Shown one piece after another: positions 1 through 11,200 of a DNA stretch of 64,000 bases (within the stretch, counting starts at the first letter, position 1; each line of letters opens with the position of its first letter). The DNA lies in contig CAUEEP010000938.1 in NCBI GenBank assembly GCA_958450365.1, positions 248,001 to 312,000 on the forward strand, written 5' to 3'. Origin of the DNA: Mesorhabditis belari (taxonomy: Eukaryota; Nematoda; Chromadorea; Rhabditida; Rhabditidae). Both the position numbers and the translations under genes were made by a program. The notes under the pieces were generated by a model that saw only the letters and a program-made list of their open reading frames with translations, was not told the origin of the DNA and ran no database searches.

Positions 1-56
1 TTCATTTTTCATTCATTTTTCATTCTTTTAAACATTTTAAACATTTCTCCTTTCAG

Positions 57-233
57 CCAAATCAATGGCCGATCCCTTTGGCTCCATATCGTCGAGTTTA
101 CAGGTTTGGAACAAATTTTAAACAGAGAAAGATAACTCTCGCTTTTCTAAAGGATGTCTCATTGGGTTTCACGAAAGATGTCGTGCCGCTCGTCGCCTTT
201 CATCGAAAATACAAAAAACGGGATATTGGGTAA
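57..233 (+). CDS. Probable last exon of a gene that begins before the window
   Basis: A canonical acceptor (ctcctttcag) at 47-56 is followed by a 58-codon open stretch ending in TAA at 231-233. The peptide is basic, begins PNQWPIPLAPYRRVYRFG and ends HRKYKKRDIG. I do not recognise the family. The evidence is the splice site, the open frame and a composition more protein-like than the flanks. It could also be an untranslated exon read by chance. Confidence 0.4.
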   Translation, partial: PNQWPIPLAPYRRVYRFGTNFKQRKITLAFLKDVSLGFTKDVVPLVAFHRKYKKRDIG

Positions 234-328
234 TTATTTCAGTTTCATTGCATACCATACTTTATTTTTGACCCATTTTACACAACCCACATCCTCATGC
301 TGATTCAAACTCACAGGGGAAAGGCAGC

Positions 329-546
329 GAGTCAAGCTGAATGGCCAGCTTAGGCTTAGGCTTAGGCTTAGGCGTAGGCTTAGGCTTGGACTTAGTGCGT
401 AGGCTAGCGGCTGGCGCCTAGCACTAAGTCTATTTGGGTTTGGGCTGAACCCCCATTTTTTGGATCTCAGCCGGTTCCCGGAGCTAATTAGGCTTAGGTT
501 TAGGCTTAGGCTTAGACCGAGTCAAGCTGAATGGCCAGCTTGACTC
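329..546. repeat. TTAGGC-flanked hairpin element, copy A
   Basis: About six TTAGGC units (349-388, one variant GTAGGC) and a second run at 489-515 flank a core with a large palindrome: GACTTAGTGC near 390 pairs with GCACTAAGTC at 421-430. Both ends carry GAGTCAAGCTG-AATGG-CCAGCTT, itself a hairpin. An inverted copy lies at 50657-50850. TTAGGC is the nematode telomere unit; why it sits here is not known. Confidence 0.75.
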
Positions 547-1494
547 CCCCATTCCCTTTGATCTAAGTCAACGCAAAAATACATAAACTCTTCCTTTTTC
601 CCATTCCCAGAGCTTCAAAACTTTTCTAGAAGCTCCCGTTCGGCCGAGGGAGCGATAACGGGCGTCCGAGTGAACCACTCGCCCACCAGACGATCCAGTC
701 ACACTCACACGTACTCGTGAGTCTTTTTTAATTCAACTCAAGCCAATACTTGATACGCACATAGCGAATATCGGCAATAAGAAAAGTGTAATGATTTTTC
801 ACAATTAAATTAACAAGTATGAAGAGTCTTGAACCGATAAAACTCAGCAATGATTTGAACTTGGTGATATTGTTGTTTTTTGCAGAACAATCTAATTATT
901 CTCGAAAAGTGTTTCTCCATTTGATCACAAAATGAAAAATGGGGGAAAGTGAGTGGAATAATCGAGAAAACCGCCCACCAAACAGGTGTTTTTTTGTAAA
1001 AGAGAAGGGGCGATCCCCGTCCAGGAGACGATTCAACATAAGAATTCCCACAAAACACCACGAATTCGGGTTGTTGTTCGAAAATATAATTTACAGTCTT
1101 TGTCTTATCCTAAAACAGTTGATTGACTTTGCTTTTATTTCTTTTGTCTGAAAATTTTACTTTGCTCAAGTTTTGGGTGATCAATGTCGATTATTTGGCC
1201 ATTTTTTGTGCACACATCAGACATCGATCATGTCAAGAACGCGATAGAGTACTGAATCTAGCCTAAATGTACTAGAAGAGTACTAGAAGAGTACTGAATC
1301 TAGCCTAAATGTTTGTGTCTTTGAATTTTTAACGTGCAGCATTACAAATCCGGGTTTACCAGAATTTTTCACTAGTTTACAGCCTGAAAGGTGTGTCTGG
1401 TTCTTGATAAATTCTTGATGAAAAAAAAGTGAGTCTTTATAAATAGAGTGGGCTCCTCTTGTTGGTTAAACAAATTAATTAGTTAAAAATTGCA

Positions 1495-1902
1495 GGGGGT
1501 GGGACAAATGCGACCTTTTTTTTGCGCACCTGGACATTTGCGCACCTTTTTTTGCTGGAAAAGGCCTTAGGAAAAGTCGTAGAGCTTCAAAAACGTTTTC
1601 ATAGAAGGGAATCGTATGCGTAGATTCAGAATTTTGACAAATCAGACCTCGCTGACACGTCAAATTTGGGCTAAAAGGCCAAAAACTACGCAACTTAACG
1701 CTTTTCCGCAGTTTTTGCCTTTTAGCCCAAATTTGACGTGTCAGCGAGGTCTGATTTGTCGAAATTCGGAATCTACGCATACAATTCCCTTGTATGGAAA
1801 TATTTTCGAAGCTCTACGGCCTTGCCTAAGGCCTTTTCCAGCAAAAAAAAGGTGCGCAAATGTCCAGGTGCGCAAAAAAAAGGTCGCATTTGTCCCACCC
1901 CC
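1495..1902. repeat. Foldback element, family F1, complete copy
   Basis: This is an almost perfect palindrome of about 408 bp. Its ends are GGGGGTGGGACAAATGCGAC and the inverse. Subterminal repeats of GGTGCGCAAATGTCC type and a GGCTAAAAGG centre follow. A centre-only copy is at 5217-5430. A copy with the same ends but a different interior is at 17237-17751. The overlapping open frames on both strands are artefacts of the palindrome. Confidence 0.85.
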
Positions 1903-2997
1903 AAAATTGCATTTAAAAATGAATCAATTAACCAAGAATTAACCAGACAAAACGTTGGTCAACGATTAATAGATTTGTAGGCCATTGGCTGAATATCTTA
2001 AGTTTTCTAGACTATAAATGCGAATATTTGTTTTCATTTGTTGATTTTTATTCATGGTTTGGTATTTGCAAATTTAACCAAGAGAATCTCACTCTATTTA
2101 TGACTATTTCGTGCTAAAACTTGAACAGTTTTCCCCTTCGGTTCTGTGATTGTTTCAATCAAAAGAGAGTTATGGGATGGATGGATGGAGGGTCGTGGTT
2201 GAGTTGCCCGGGTCCCCTTCCCCTTCCGTTTCCCTTTCCTTTCCTTTCCTTTCCCTTTCCTTTCACTCTCTCCTGTCCATTTTCACTCTCCATTTTTCTC
2301 TTTCAATCAATTTGTCGAAGAACAGACCGCCGAAAGCTTTTGTATTTATTTATTCAAACTTCTCGAAACAAACGTCTTTACTTGAATAGCTGCTTGGCTT
2401 GAATTTAAGCTTGAATGTCTTGATAGCTCCAAACTTGGCCTAATCTGGGCCTTGTCTTGGTAAAATTCTTATATTATCCCTAGTCATTGTCATCTACTTA
2501 GCTTTACTCTGCTCTACAATTTCTAGTCCAAATCAAAGACTTTTCCTTCTTTATACTCCGATTTTCGTTCTTTACATATTTTTGAGAAATTTTATACTCT
2601 TGACCTTTGGAAAACTGTGTTTTCCGCTTCAGATTCAAAAACTCTCTCTTTTCTGTCAGAAAAAAACAGTCATTCTCACAGAATCCTTTCTTTCAGACAA
2701 ATTTTTTCTCAAAACCTTTGTGTTTTCTGTTTAAATCGCGTGCCATTTGTATCCACCCAAAACCTTTTTTTTCGTGATTTCAGCAGAGAAACACCCGGGT
2801 TTCCGAGAGGACACAAGAAAAACAAGATCGACTACAAAAGAGAGAGAGAGAGTTTCCCTGTATGTATGTGAAAGAAAGAATTTGGTGAATTCGAATTTTC
2901 TATTTGATTCTCTTCAATTCTTATTTGAATGCCGTTTTCGCTGCTCGGTTAGTCGATCGTTTTTGAGGGAAATTTTTCGAGACTTTTTGCAGACAGA

Positions 2998-5900
2998 ATG
3001 CGTGACGCCGCCTTTTCGTCGACCTCGAGTCGATCGTGAGTCATTTTTTTGTTTTTCACTTGTTTTTCACGCGTACTTTATCAAATTGTAATCATTCGAA
3101 AGTAGGCTTTTCGTGTCACTATTGATCATTCATTTACACCAATCACTTTTCTATATGAAACCTTTTCCAAAATCATATCCTTTATCATAGTTTGAACCCA
3201 AAATAGCCCTTAATTTGACGGTTCATCTTTTTGCCGTAAAAACGTGCTAAAGCTAAAATGAGGCCAGACTCCGCTTGAAACGATTTCCCGGGACCCATTT
3301 TTTCATCAGCAGACAACGTTTGAAATTACACAGAAAAAAAGAGAACTTTTGTCTATCAGAATGTCATTTTCTTGAGGCCTAATTATAATGAGGGGAGAAA
3401 AGCGGGGGAAAGATCAAGGAAAAACGGGGAAATGGAAAAGATTCGTTGAAAATGAAAGAAAGAGAAAGGAGACACACCAGGTGTAGTTTGACTCTCGAGA
3501 CATTTTTGAGGGGCACAACACAGTGATCTGTCTGGATGTCTGATCCGAATTTGCAAGGCTGCAGAGTTGTGAAGATTGATGAGCTTCTCAAATACGATGT
3601 TTATAATTATTTGAATTGTTTCAAATGTTCAAAGTAAACTAGAAAAAAGATCGATGTAAACGATCAAACTAAACCAAAAAAAGATCGATGCCAAAACAAG
3701 ATCCAAATGTTGAAACGATGACGAGATGGAGGCTAACTTTATTGTAAAATGGACTAGATCTTCTATTGTAACAATAGATCAAAATTATCTTCATAAAACA
3801 ACTGTGAAATTATCAATCAAATTTCTGTGATAGCTTTGATGGTCTATAACTTTGCCCAGAGATAATATTATTTATAACTTTTTATATCATTGGATAGAGG
3901 ACAATTTAGGCTTTCAAATGATACAAAATAGAGTTTGATTGGATAAACCAGTCCAGAACATGGACTAGATCTTTTACCTCTTATTGTAACAATAGATCAA
4001 AATTGTTTTCCCAAAACAACTGTGAAATCATCAAACAAATTTCTTAGTTTCAATTCAAAAATTCTCGAATCAAGCCCATTTCTCGGGCAAATTAGATTTA
4101 GTGTGGGTGGGGGAAATTGGATCCCATTTTCTCTCTCTCTCCGCTCACTTTGTTTTACAACAAAGTATGTTTTCCTGTAAAAACTTCTAATCTAAAAAGT
4201 GTTTTGTTACAATGATGTGTAGACCCATAAATCACTGGCATTACTGGCAAATTATATAAAAGATTTCAGGCAATCTTTACGATCACGAACTTCATCGACA
4301 GCATCTACTGCGATTGAATCAACTGGACCAGTAAGAGAATTTTCTTGAAAGCAATTTAGAAGTTGCAATTTAGCCATTGCAGTTTTTAGATAAACTTGTT
4401 AGCTTAGATTGTTAGATTATTGTTATTTTCATTTCAGCATTTCTACCTGAGCCGACGAGACTCGAAAATCAGTATTGCCAGCAGTCAGATGGAAGGTGAT
4501 GTTTGACTTCATCTATTTGTCAGCTATTTGTCATCTATTCATTTGACTTGATTTATTCATCTATTTCTAAATAATTCGACTTTGAATATATTTTTGAATA
4601 AAGCTTTCAAACCCAAATCATTTCAGACGTTGCCTCCGTTTCTCCATCAACATCAATGATGACCGATTCAAGTGTCAAAGGACGAGTCATTCAAGTGATG
4701 CCGGTAAGTTTTTCGTTTTTAATCTTTTCAAAAACAATTTCCTATTTCACACAGAATTTATTAACTAGTAATTGAGCTAATTTTCTGTTTTATAACTCAA
4801 AAAAAGCATCTTTCAGCCATCACTGATACGAAAGCGAACATCGATTTCAAATTCGGATTCTCCAGTGATCTGCGATGAGTCGATGTCACATCAAGGGGTT
4901 TCATTTCAAGAATTGACTATATAAAAAGAAAAAAATTTCAGTTTCAACCAAATAATGGCAATGAAGGGAGTTCATCGTCGTTGTTAGTCCGACAAAACAC
5001 AGCGCCTTCATTGAGTAACTCGAAATTTATCTACTTGAATGAAGTGGTTTGGCAAGTGAGTTTTCAAGAATGTTACAAGAATTGTAAGAAATATATATTG
5101 ATGTTTTGATCTATATAATTTCTTGTGAGACCGTGTCTCGTTGTGGTTCAATAGTGGTCGTCTTGAAAGCGCACAATTTATCAAACTTTCCCTTATTAGG
5201 GCAAACTTCGCTCGCTTTGACAAATCAGACCTCGCTGACACGTCAAATTTGGGCTAAAAGGCAAAAACTACGCAACTTAACGCTTTTCCGCAGTTTTTGC
5301 CTTTTAGCCCAAATTTGACGTGTCAGCGAGGTCTGATTTGTCGAAATTCGGAATCTACGCATACGATTCCCTTCTATGAAAAGGTTTTTGAAGCTCTACG
5401 ACCTTGCCTAAGGCCTTTTAGCCTAAGAGCAACCTGGCACTATCACAATCAATTCAACACTTGCATATGAAAAAAGAGGATGATAAAAAAGCAAAAAAGG
5501 AGAACAACACTCACTCAAAAGCAAAGCTTAAATAACCGGTTTTTAAGTATACAAGCTACAACAAACGGACAGCTGAATATCGTCTAGTGACTGATTACGG
5601 TAGTTTATCCATCAACTTTGAATTTTAACTTGTGTATTGAATTTTTGACTAACTGCAGAGCAGTGGCAATTCGCCACAAGAATGAAATATTATAAAACTA
5701 ATCCCTTAAATGACCAACAAATCAAACAAATCAGCAAACTTCCTTCCTTCCCTTTCAGATCGATGAAACTGTGTATTGTGGTGGAAGGGATTCATACACA
5801 AATCAAACAATGCTTTGTCGATTGAATATCGAATATATTGTTGATTTGAGTGGAATGAATGATGATGATCAACCAAGGTTAGCCACATAATCGATGCATT

Positions 5901-7312
5901 CACTTATCATTTCATTGCTCAATTTCTTAGACGAGGCGATCTTCATTGCTTATGCCAAAAGCGACACGCGCGAACGATCATGACGATCAAAGTGCCCGAT
6001 TTTGAAGAAGAGACAAATCGACCTGTTTCGAGTAAATTGCAGAAGGTATCAAAAACTCAAGTTCTGAGTTCTGACTCAAGTTTTTTTTCAGCCAACCGTA
6101 AATTTGATGGATTTATTTCGCGAATTCACCGAAATGGCTGCAAAGGCGAAAGGAGCCGGAAAAGCATTGCTTGTCTATTCGAGAGATGGAAGAAATCGGT
6201 AAGTTAAGAAGGTTTTGGCTTAGAAAAGATCTATCTGAAATATTTTTTAACTTCTAATCATTTACGGTAGTAGGTGAACACCCCAATTAGAAGATCATTC
6301 TAAAATTAGCATAAGCTGGAAAGAATTTCATTTTCGCGATTGATCGGTTGCTTTGTTCCGCTCTTAAACTACTTGATTTTGGCTTCTTTTCTCCCAAATT
6401 GCCCAAGTTAATTAAGAAATCTCAAAAATTCATATGTACATTACAGAGAATCAGATGAGAAATTCAGCAATTTAACATTGAGAAGGGGATAAAATGGCGG
6501 TTCTGTTGATTCAAGCAAAAAAAAACCTGCTTTTGATCCCTGACCTCTTGTGTTTGCTAGTGATTGGAAATCCTTATTCTGTTTAATTTAATTTCATCAT
6601 TTCAATCTGTAACATAGTTGAAAGCAGTCGACTAAATGAAGAGATTATGCATATCTTTATAAACTGGAACTTCTTTGTTTTCCGTTTTCTTGGGCTGGAG
6701 ATTTAAGCATTCAAACTAAACAAGGGGGAAAAGACGAAAAAGAATTTCTTCAACAGGAAAAGAACTAAAAAAGAATATTTCTTTTTGCAGAGCTCCAGCT
6801 TTCGCTTGTGCCTACGTGATGCACAATATGCATTGCACGCGGATGCAAGCTTTGAGCAAAGTGAAGAATGCGGTTGGTGATCAAGCTAGATTTGCTTTAG
6901 AACATAGGTTCTAATAGCTGATAGGTTCAAGCTGGACTTGCTATTTGATCGGAATCCTGTCAGATTAAATCCGATAGAGGCTTTTATTGGCTCGGATCAA
7001 TCCGATAGAGGCTTTGATCGGATCATCATCCTCGACAATCCGATCCGAAGTAATCCGGATTCGAAGTTCCTCGGATTACCTAGATCCATCGGACTACCTA
7101 GTTTAAGCTTACCTAGTTGTTGATTTTGTACTGCAACTCAAAAAGCCGACCTTTTCCAGATGATCAACAAGCGACCATCCGTTCAAATCGACGACAATCT
7201 TCAGCGTGGATTGATGAGATGGCAAACAACACTGGGCATTAAACCATCGGATGCCGGTGATCCCGATTACACGGTCCCTCTATTCACCGTCAAGCGAACA
7301 GCATGGACTTGA
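2998..7312 (+). CDS. Dual-specificity-phosphatase-like protein with a Ser in place of the catalytic Cys (probable pseudophosphatase)
   Basis: Eleven phase-consistent exons: 2998-3035, 4270-4330, 4438-4495, 4627-4703, 4817-4897, 4942-5055, 5759-5877, 5931-6045, 6092-6198, 6791-6872, 7160-7312; 334 residues. Residues 1-143 are Ser/Thr-rich and probably disordered. The phosphatase-like fold follows, opening with IDETVYCGGRDSYTNQ. The signature that should read HCxxGxxR(S/T) reads YSRDGRNRA at 250-258: His is Tyr, Cys is Ser251, while Gly and Arg257 remain, so the thiolate chemistry should be lost. STYX is the known precedent for such pseudoenzymes. ATG lies 5 bases after a tttttgcag acceptor. 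An AATAAA is at 7449. The donors GTTTCA (4898) and GTTGGT (6873) are weak. A role as a phospho-binding protein is inference. Confidence 0.75.
3740..4050 (+). repeat. Direct repeat in phosphatase-like intron 1
   Basis: Two copies of a block of roughly 85-95 bases, at about 3746-3830 and 3957-4050, begin ATGGACTAGATCTT and share TATTGTAACAATAGATCAAAA and AAACAACTGTGAAAT. They look like a local duplication in a long first intron. Confidence 0.6.
5217..5430. repeat. Foldback family F1, centre-only copy
   Basis: It matches the central palindrome of the 1495-1902 element (CAAATCAGACCTCGCTGACA arms) but lacks the GGGACAAATGCGAC ends. It sits in an intron of the phosphatase-like gene. Confidence 0.75.
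6940..7115. repeat. GATCGGATC-type dispersed repeat
   Basis: Clustered GGATCN and CCGATAGAGGC words with ATCATCATCC resemble stretches at about 40013-40118 and 40265-40345 in another gene's intron. It is intronic and decayed; the class is unknown. Confidence 0.45.
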
Positions 7313-7886
7313 GCTACTTTTGATAGAGCATTTTAAATTTTTAAAACTAGGTACTTATTCAATTTCTTTATTAACGGGTTTCTTTGATTTTTGAATGATT
7401 TCTCAAAATTGAATTTGCTTTAAGCGATCTAATCTATCGATTTAAAAAAATAAAAACAGTACTTGAAGGGTTTTTCGATGATTTTGCTGATTACTGGTAC
7501 ATATTTTTCAGTACACTTTCAGGAAATTTGAGTTCACTTTTGATTATTGTTTTTAACAATTTGTTTAACAGAAATAAATGTTTTGTACGATTGGTTAACG
7601 CAAAAAAAACTGCAGAAATATAATATTCGTGTGGATTTGAGTGCTCTTGTCTCCATATCAAAGTGTCTCATCGTTTCCCCTTCTCTTTTCTCAAAAAAGA
7701 GGCCTTGACCCCCCATTTCAAGCAAAAAAGAAAAGTTCATCCAGCCACGTTGCCGTTTTTTTTTGCCTTTTTTTGTGCGATTATGTTAGTCTCATTCAGC
7801 TCTGTTACACCAAATTTCATTTTCAGAAAGCGCTTCTTGAGTTGCTAGTTGTTGTTTGTTGTTGTTAACAAATTCACCAATTAACC

Positions 7887-8152
7887 TACCGTAAATACTG
7901 TAATAGTACCCCACCCCTCGTACAGTCGCGTAGCCGCAAAAGCTTTTCAGTATTTCATTTTTGCAAAGCACCCGTACTTTCAAAAATTGCGTCTTTGGTA
8001 TTAAAAAATAGCCCTGAATTTCAGCTATTTTTTGATACCTAAGCGCGCATTGTAGCATAAACCAGTGTCGAGAAAAACGCGTCCAAAGCTAGACTACACA
8101 ACACTCCGCACCGTCATTATGGGGGTGGGGTACTATTACAGTATTTACGGTA
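7887..8152. mobile_element. MITE family M1, copy 1
   Basis: A 266-bp element with terminal inverted repeats TACCGTAAATACTGTAATAG and the inverse. Copies of the same length are at 10994-11256 and 14136-14398. It has no coding capacity. It lies in the promoter-side gap upstream of rml-2. Confidence 0.85.
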
Positions 8153-8258
8153 GTTGTTGTTTGTTGTTTGTTTAGCTGTTTTTAGTTGATAAAAATCTAT
8201 TTTTGCTTTTGCTTTTGCTAAAGTTTAATAAACATCGAATCCAATAAACCATTTAGTA

Positions 8259-11200
8259 ATGACAGTCCTTCACGAACCCCGAAACGTGATGGTTACCGGT
8301 GCTTGCGGTTTCATTGGAAGCAACTACTTGAATTATCAATTCAGAGTTTGTTTAGGATTTTGAAAATATTAGTAACACTTTACAACATTACTTTTTGTTG
8401 TACAAACTTTTTTGTCTAGGCATGGCCTCACGCGAATTTCGTCAACGTTGACAAGCTTATTCTCAACAGTGACACTCAATATATTGATGAGGAGATTCAG
8501 AAATCGCCTAGGTAAATTAGTTTGAAGGATTTATAAAACTAAAATTTAAAGCATAAAATGACATTTATCCAGAGGCTTGTTATTTAAGAAACCTTTTCAG
8601 GTACAAATTGGTGCTATCGGACATCAAGAATCGAGCCGGGATTTTGACGGCTCTACAAGAAAATAATGTTTGTTTTAGAAATTAATATAATGTTATTGAG
8701 GAGAATACCCAGCGACTCTTAACGTCCCTTCCTTAGTTCAGCTCTTAGCCATCCTCTTCTTTGCGGGGATGACCACCGGTACGCCAGTTAAACCCGGACC
8801 GGACCAGGTTCCTGTCGACCAAGGGAAAGGGCCCTTAAGTAAAAGCCCTGCGCCTAACGGTGAGCGGTTATGTGGCCGCACAAAGAACCCCTCACGATCT
8901 CTTTACAAAGGGATTTCTTTTGTTGTGGAAGCATTGCTCAGATGAGAATTGCTCATTGCTCTGAAGCCAAAAGTTTGTACCCATTGGCGGGGTTCATTCT
9001 GTTGTATCTACAAGCAAAAATCCCTAATTTGTACTGATCTTGAGATCTTTTTGGCTACAAATAATTTTCACGGGGATCCATAAGAACCAAAATATTATTT
9101 ACATGTTATTGAATAAAATATTTGTCAGATTGACACGATTATTCATTTCGCTGCTGATTGTACATCGACTCGATGCTATGGACAACCGGTGGAAGCGATC
9201 GAGAATAATGTCATCTCGTTCATCGGTTAGACTTGGAAAAGGGAGATGTAGCGAACAGAATATTGTCTGTTCTGTCTGTTCTGTCCGTTAACTGAGATCT
9301 TTTCAGAATATTGTCTGTCCTCAACACGTTTTTATTTTTCAAATATACTGTAGATCTTACAGAGCTCCTCGAAACGGTGCGCGTTTATGGGAAACTTCAA
9401 CGATTCGTGCATATCAGTACCGATGAGGTTGTTAAGAATACATAGAAATCTGGAATAGAAAGATGTAAAGCCAAGAAAGCCAAGAAAGCCAAGAAAGCCA
9501 AGAAAACCAAAAATCAAGGTCAAGCTCAAGTTTTTAGGTCTACGGAGACTCAGATCTTGGACCGGATGAGAAGGGTAAAAATGAAGAGTCGAGACTTTTA
9601 CCGGGAAATCCCTATGCTGCCACAAAAGTGGGCTCATTTTAAAGTGAATACCGTAATATTCCCAGAGGAGTATCGCGTCGTCGTTGTTTTTCCGCACTAA
9701 ATCATTTTAGTACGGAAAAAGCAACGACTACGCGCTACTCCTCTGGGCATATTATTAGGAAAAAGACGGTAAATTGAGATTAAATTGAGATATCTTTCAA
9801 CAAAATTCATCAACATGCCCTAGATTGCCGGTGAAGCCTACGTGCATGCCTACCGCACCGTTTATGGGTTACCTATCGTTATGGCTAGGATCAACAACAT
9901 TTATGGGCCGAATCAATGGGATGTCAAGGTCAGCGCAATGAATTTACCATTTCTTACTTTACTTTATACTAATGCCCGTGTTTTGCTCTTCAAGTAGCAC
10001 GGTTATAGCAAGAGTAGCAAGTAGGAAGGGCCAGGTATTTCCTTCTCTTTCCGCCTGTATTTCTTCTTTCTTCTCTGGGAAGAAGATACTGGATAGCTCA
10101 GTGGTTAAAGCATCGGAAAATAAAAAGGTCGAGGGTTCAATCCCCTGTCAAAAAAGCTTTCTTTGCTATTCCGCACTTTATTATCCAAAGTAACTATTCT
10201 GTGCTAGGTGGTTCCCCGTTTCATCGAGATCGCCAAGCAGCGAGGCGAGTACACGATTCAGGGAACCGGGCAACAATTGAGGAGTTGGCTTTTCGTTGAT
10301 GATGCTGCTGCTGGGATACAGGTAAACATAAGACTTGTAGCTTTAGAAAAAGTCTTATTTTGATTCTTTTGAGTTTACCTGCCATTTCAGGCAGTTGCCG
10401 AAAAGGGAGTGCTCGGCGAGGTTTACAACTTGGGAACCTATTATGAGAAAAACGGTAAGTAATCATTATATTCTAATTACAGCATTAAATAGATTATAAA
10501 TGATAATATTTTTAGTCTCCGAACTGGCGCATGCTGTACAAGCCGAAGTCGATAAACAATTAGGCAGAGAAGTTGTTGGTCCGATATTCAAGAGTATCCC
10601 CGATCGACCATATAATGATTTGAGATATTTAATCGATATTTCGAAAGCTGAAACGGAATTGGGATGGAAACCAAGCACCAGTTTTGAAGAAGGTTCGGAA
10701 TTTTAGAGTCTAATCAAATTGTTTATAGGCCTCCGACGTACCGTTGCCTCAGCACTGAAACCCCGTCCATCTGTGAAGCTTTCCGTGATTCTTGTCGGAG
10801 GTGGGAAAGTTAAAAGTTACATTTTAATTCAAGAGTTACATTTTCATTTTCTGTAAGAATGTTTTCAGGAAAAGGTTTTGTCGGTGAAGAGCTACAGGTG
10901 GCACTGAAGAAGCAGAAAATTCCATTCAAATTGGCCCAAAAGAAGCCTGGATTTGACAGTGATGCTGAGGTTTGAAAATGGCAATAAAATAGATACCATA
11001 AATACTGTAATAGTACCCCACCCCCATAATGACGGTGCGGAGTGTTGTGTAGTCTAGCTTTGGACGCGTTTTCCTTGACACTGGTTTATGCTACAATGCG
11101 CGCTTAGGTATCAAAAAATAGCTGAAATTCAGGGCTATTATTTGATACCAAAGACGCATTTTTTGAAAGTACGGGTGCTTTGCAAAAAATGAAATACTAA

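Larger units (their letters stand above)
234..2997. other. Intergenic, no gene seen
   Basis: This stretch holds the TTAGGC-flanked hairpin element (329-546), the foldback element (1495-1902) and a C/T-rich simple stretch near 2210-2310. The open frames in it are short, overlap on both strands and are not supported by splice sites. The region ends in a pyrimidine-rich acceptor (gactttttgcag) 5 bases before the next ATG, consistent with trans-splicing. Confidence 0.5.

Noticed and set aside
2747..3091. 114-codon plus frame overlapping the phosphatase-like first exon
   Set aside because: It runs through the acceptor-like site and first intron of a better-supported gene, in another frame.
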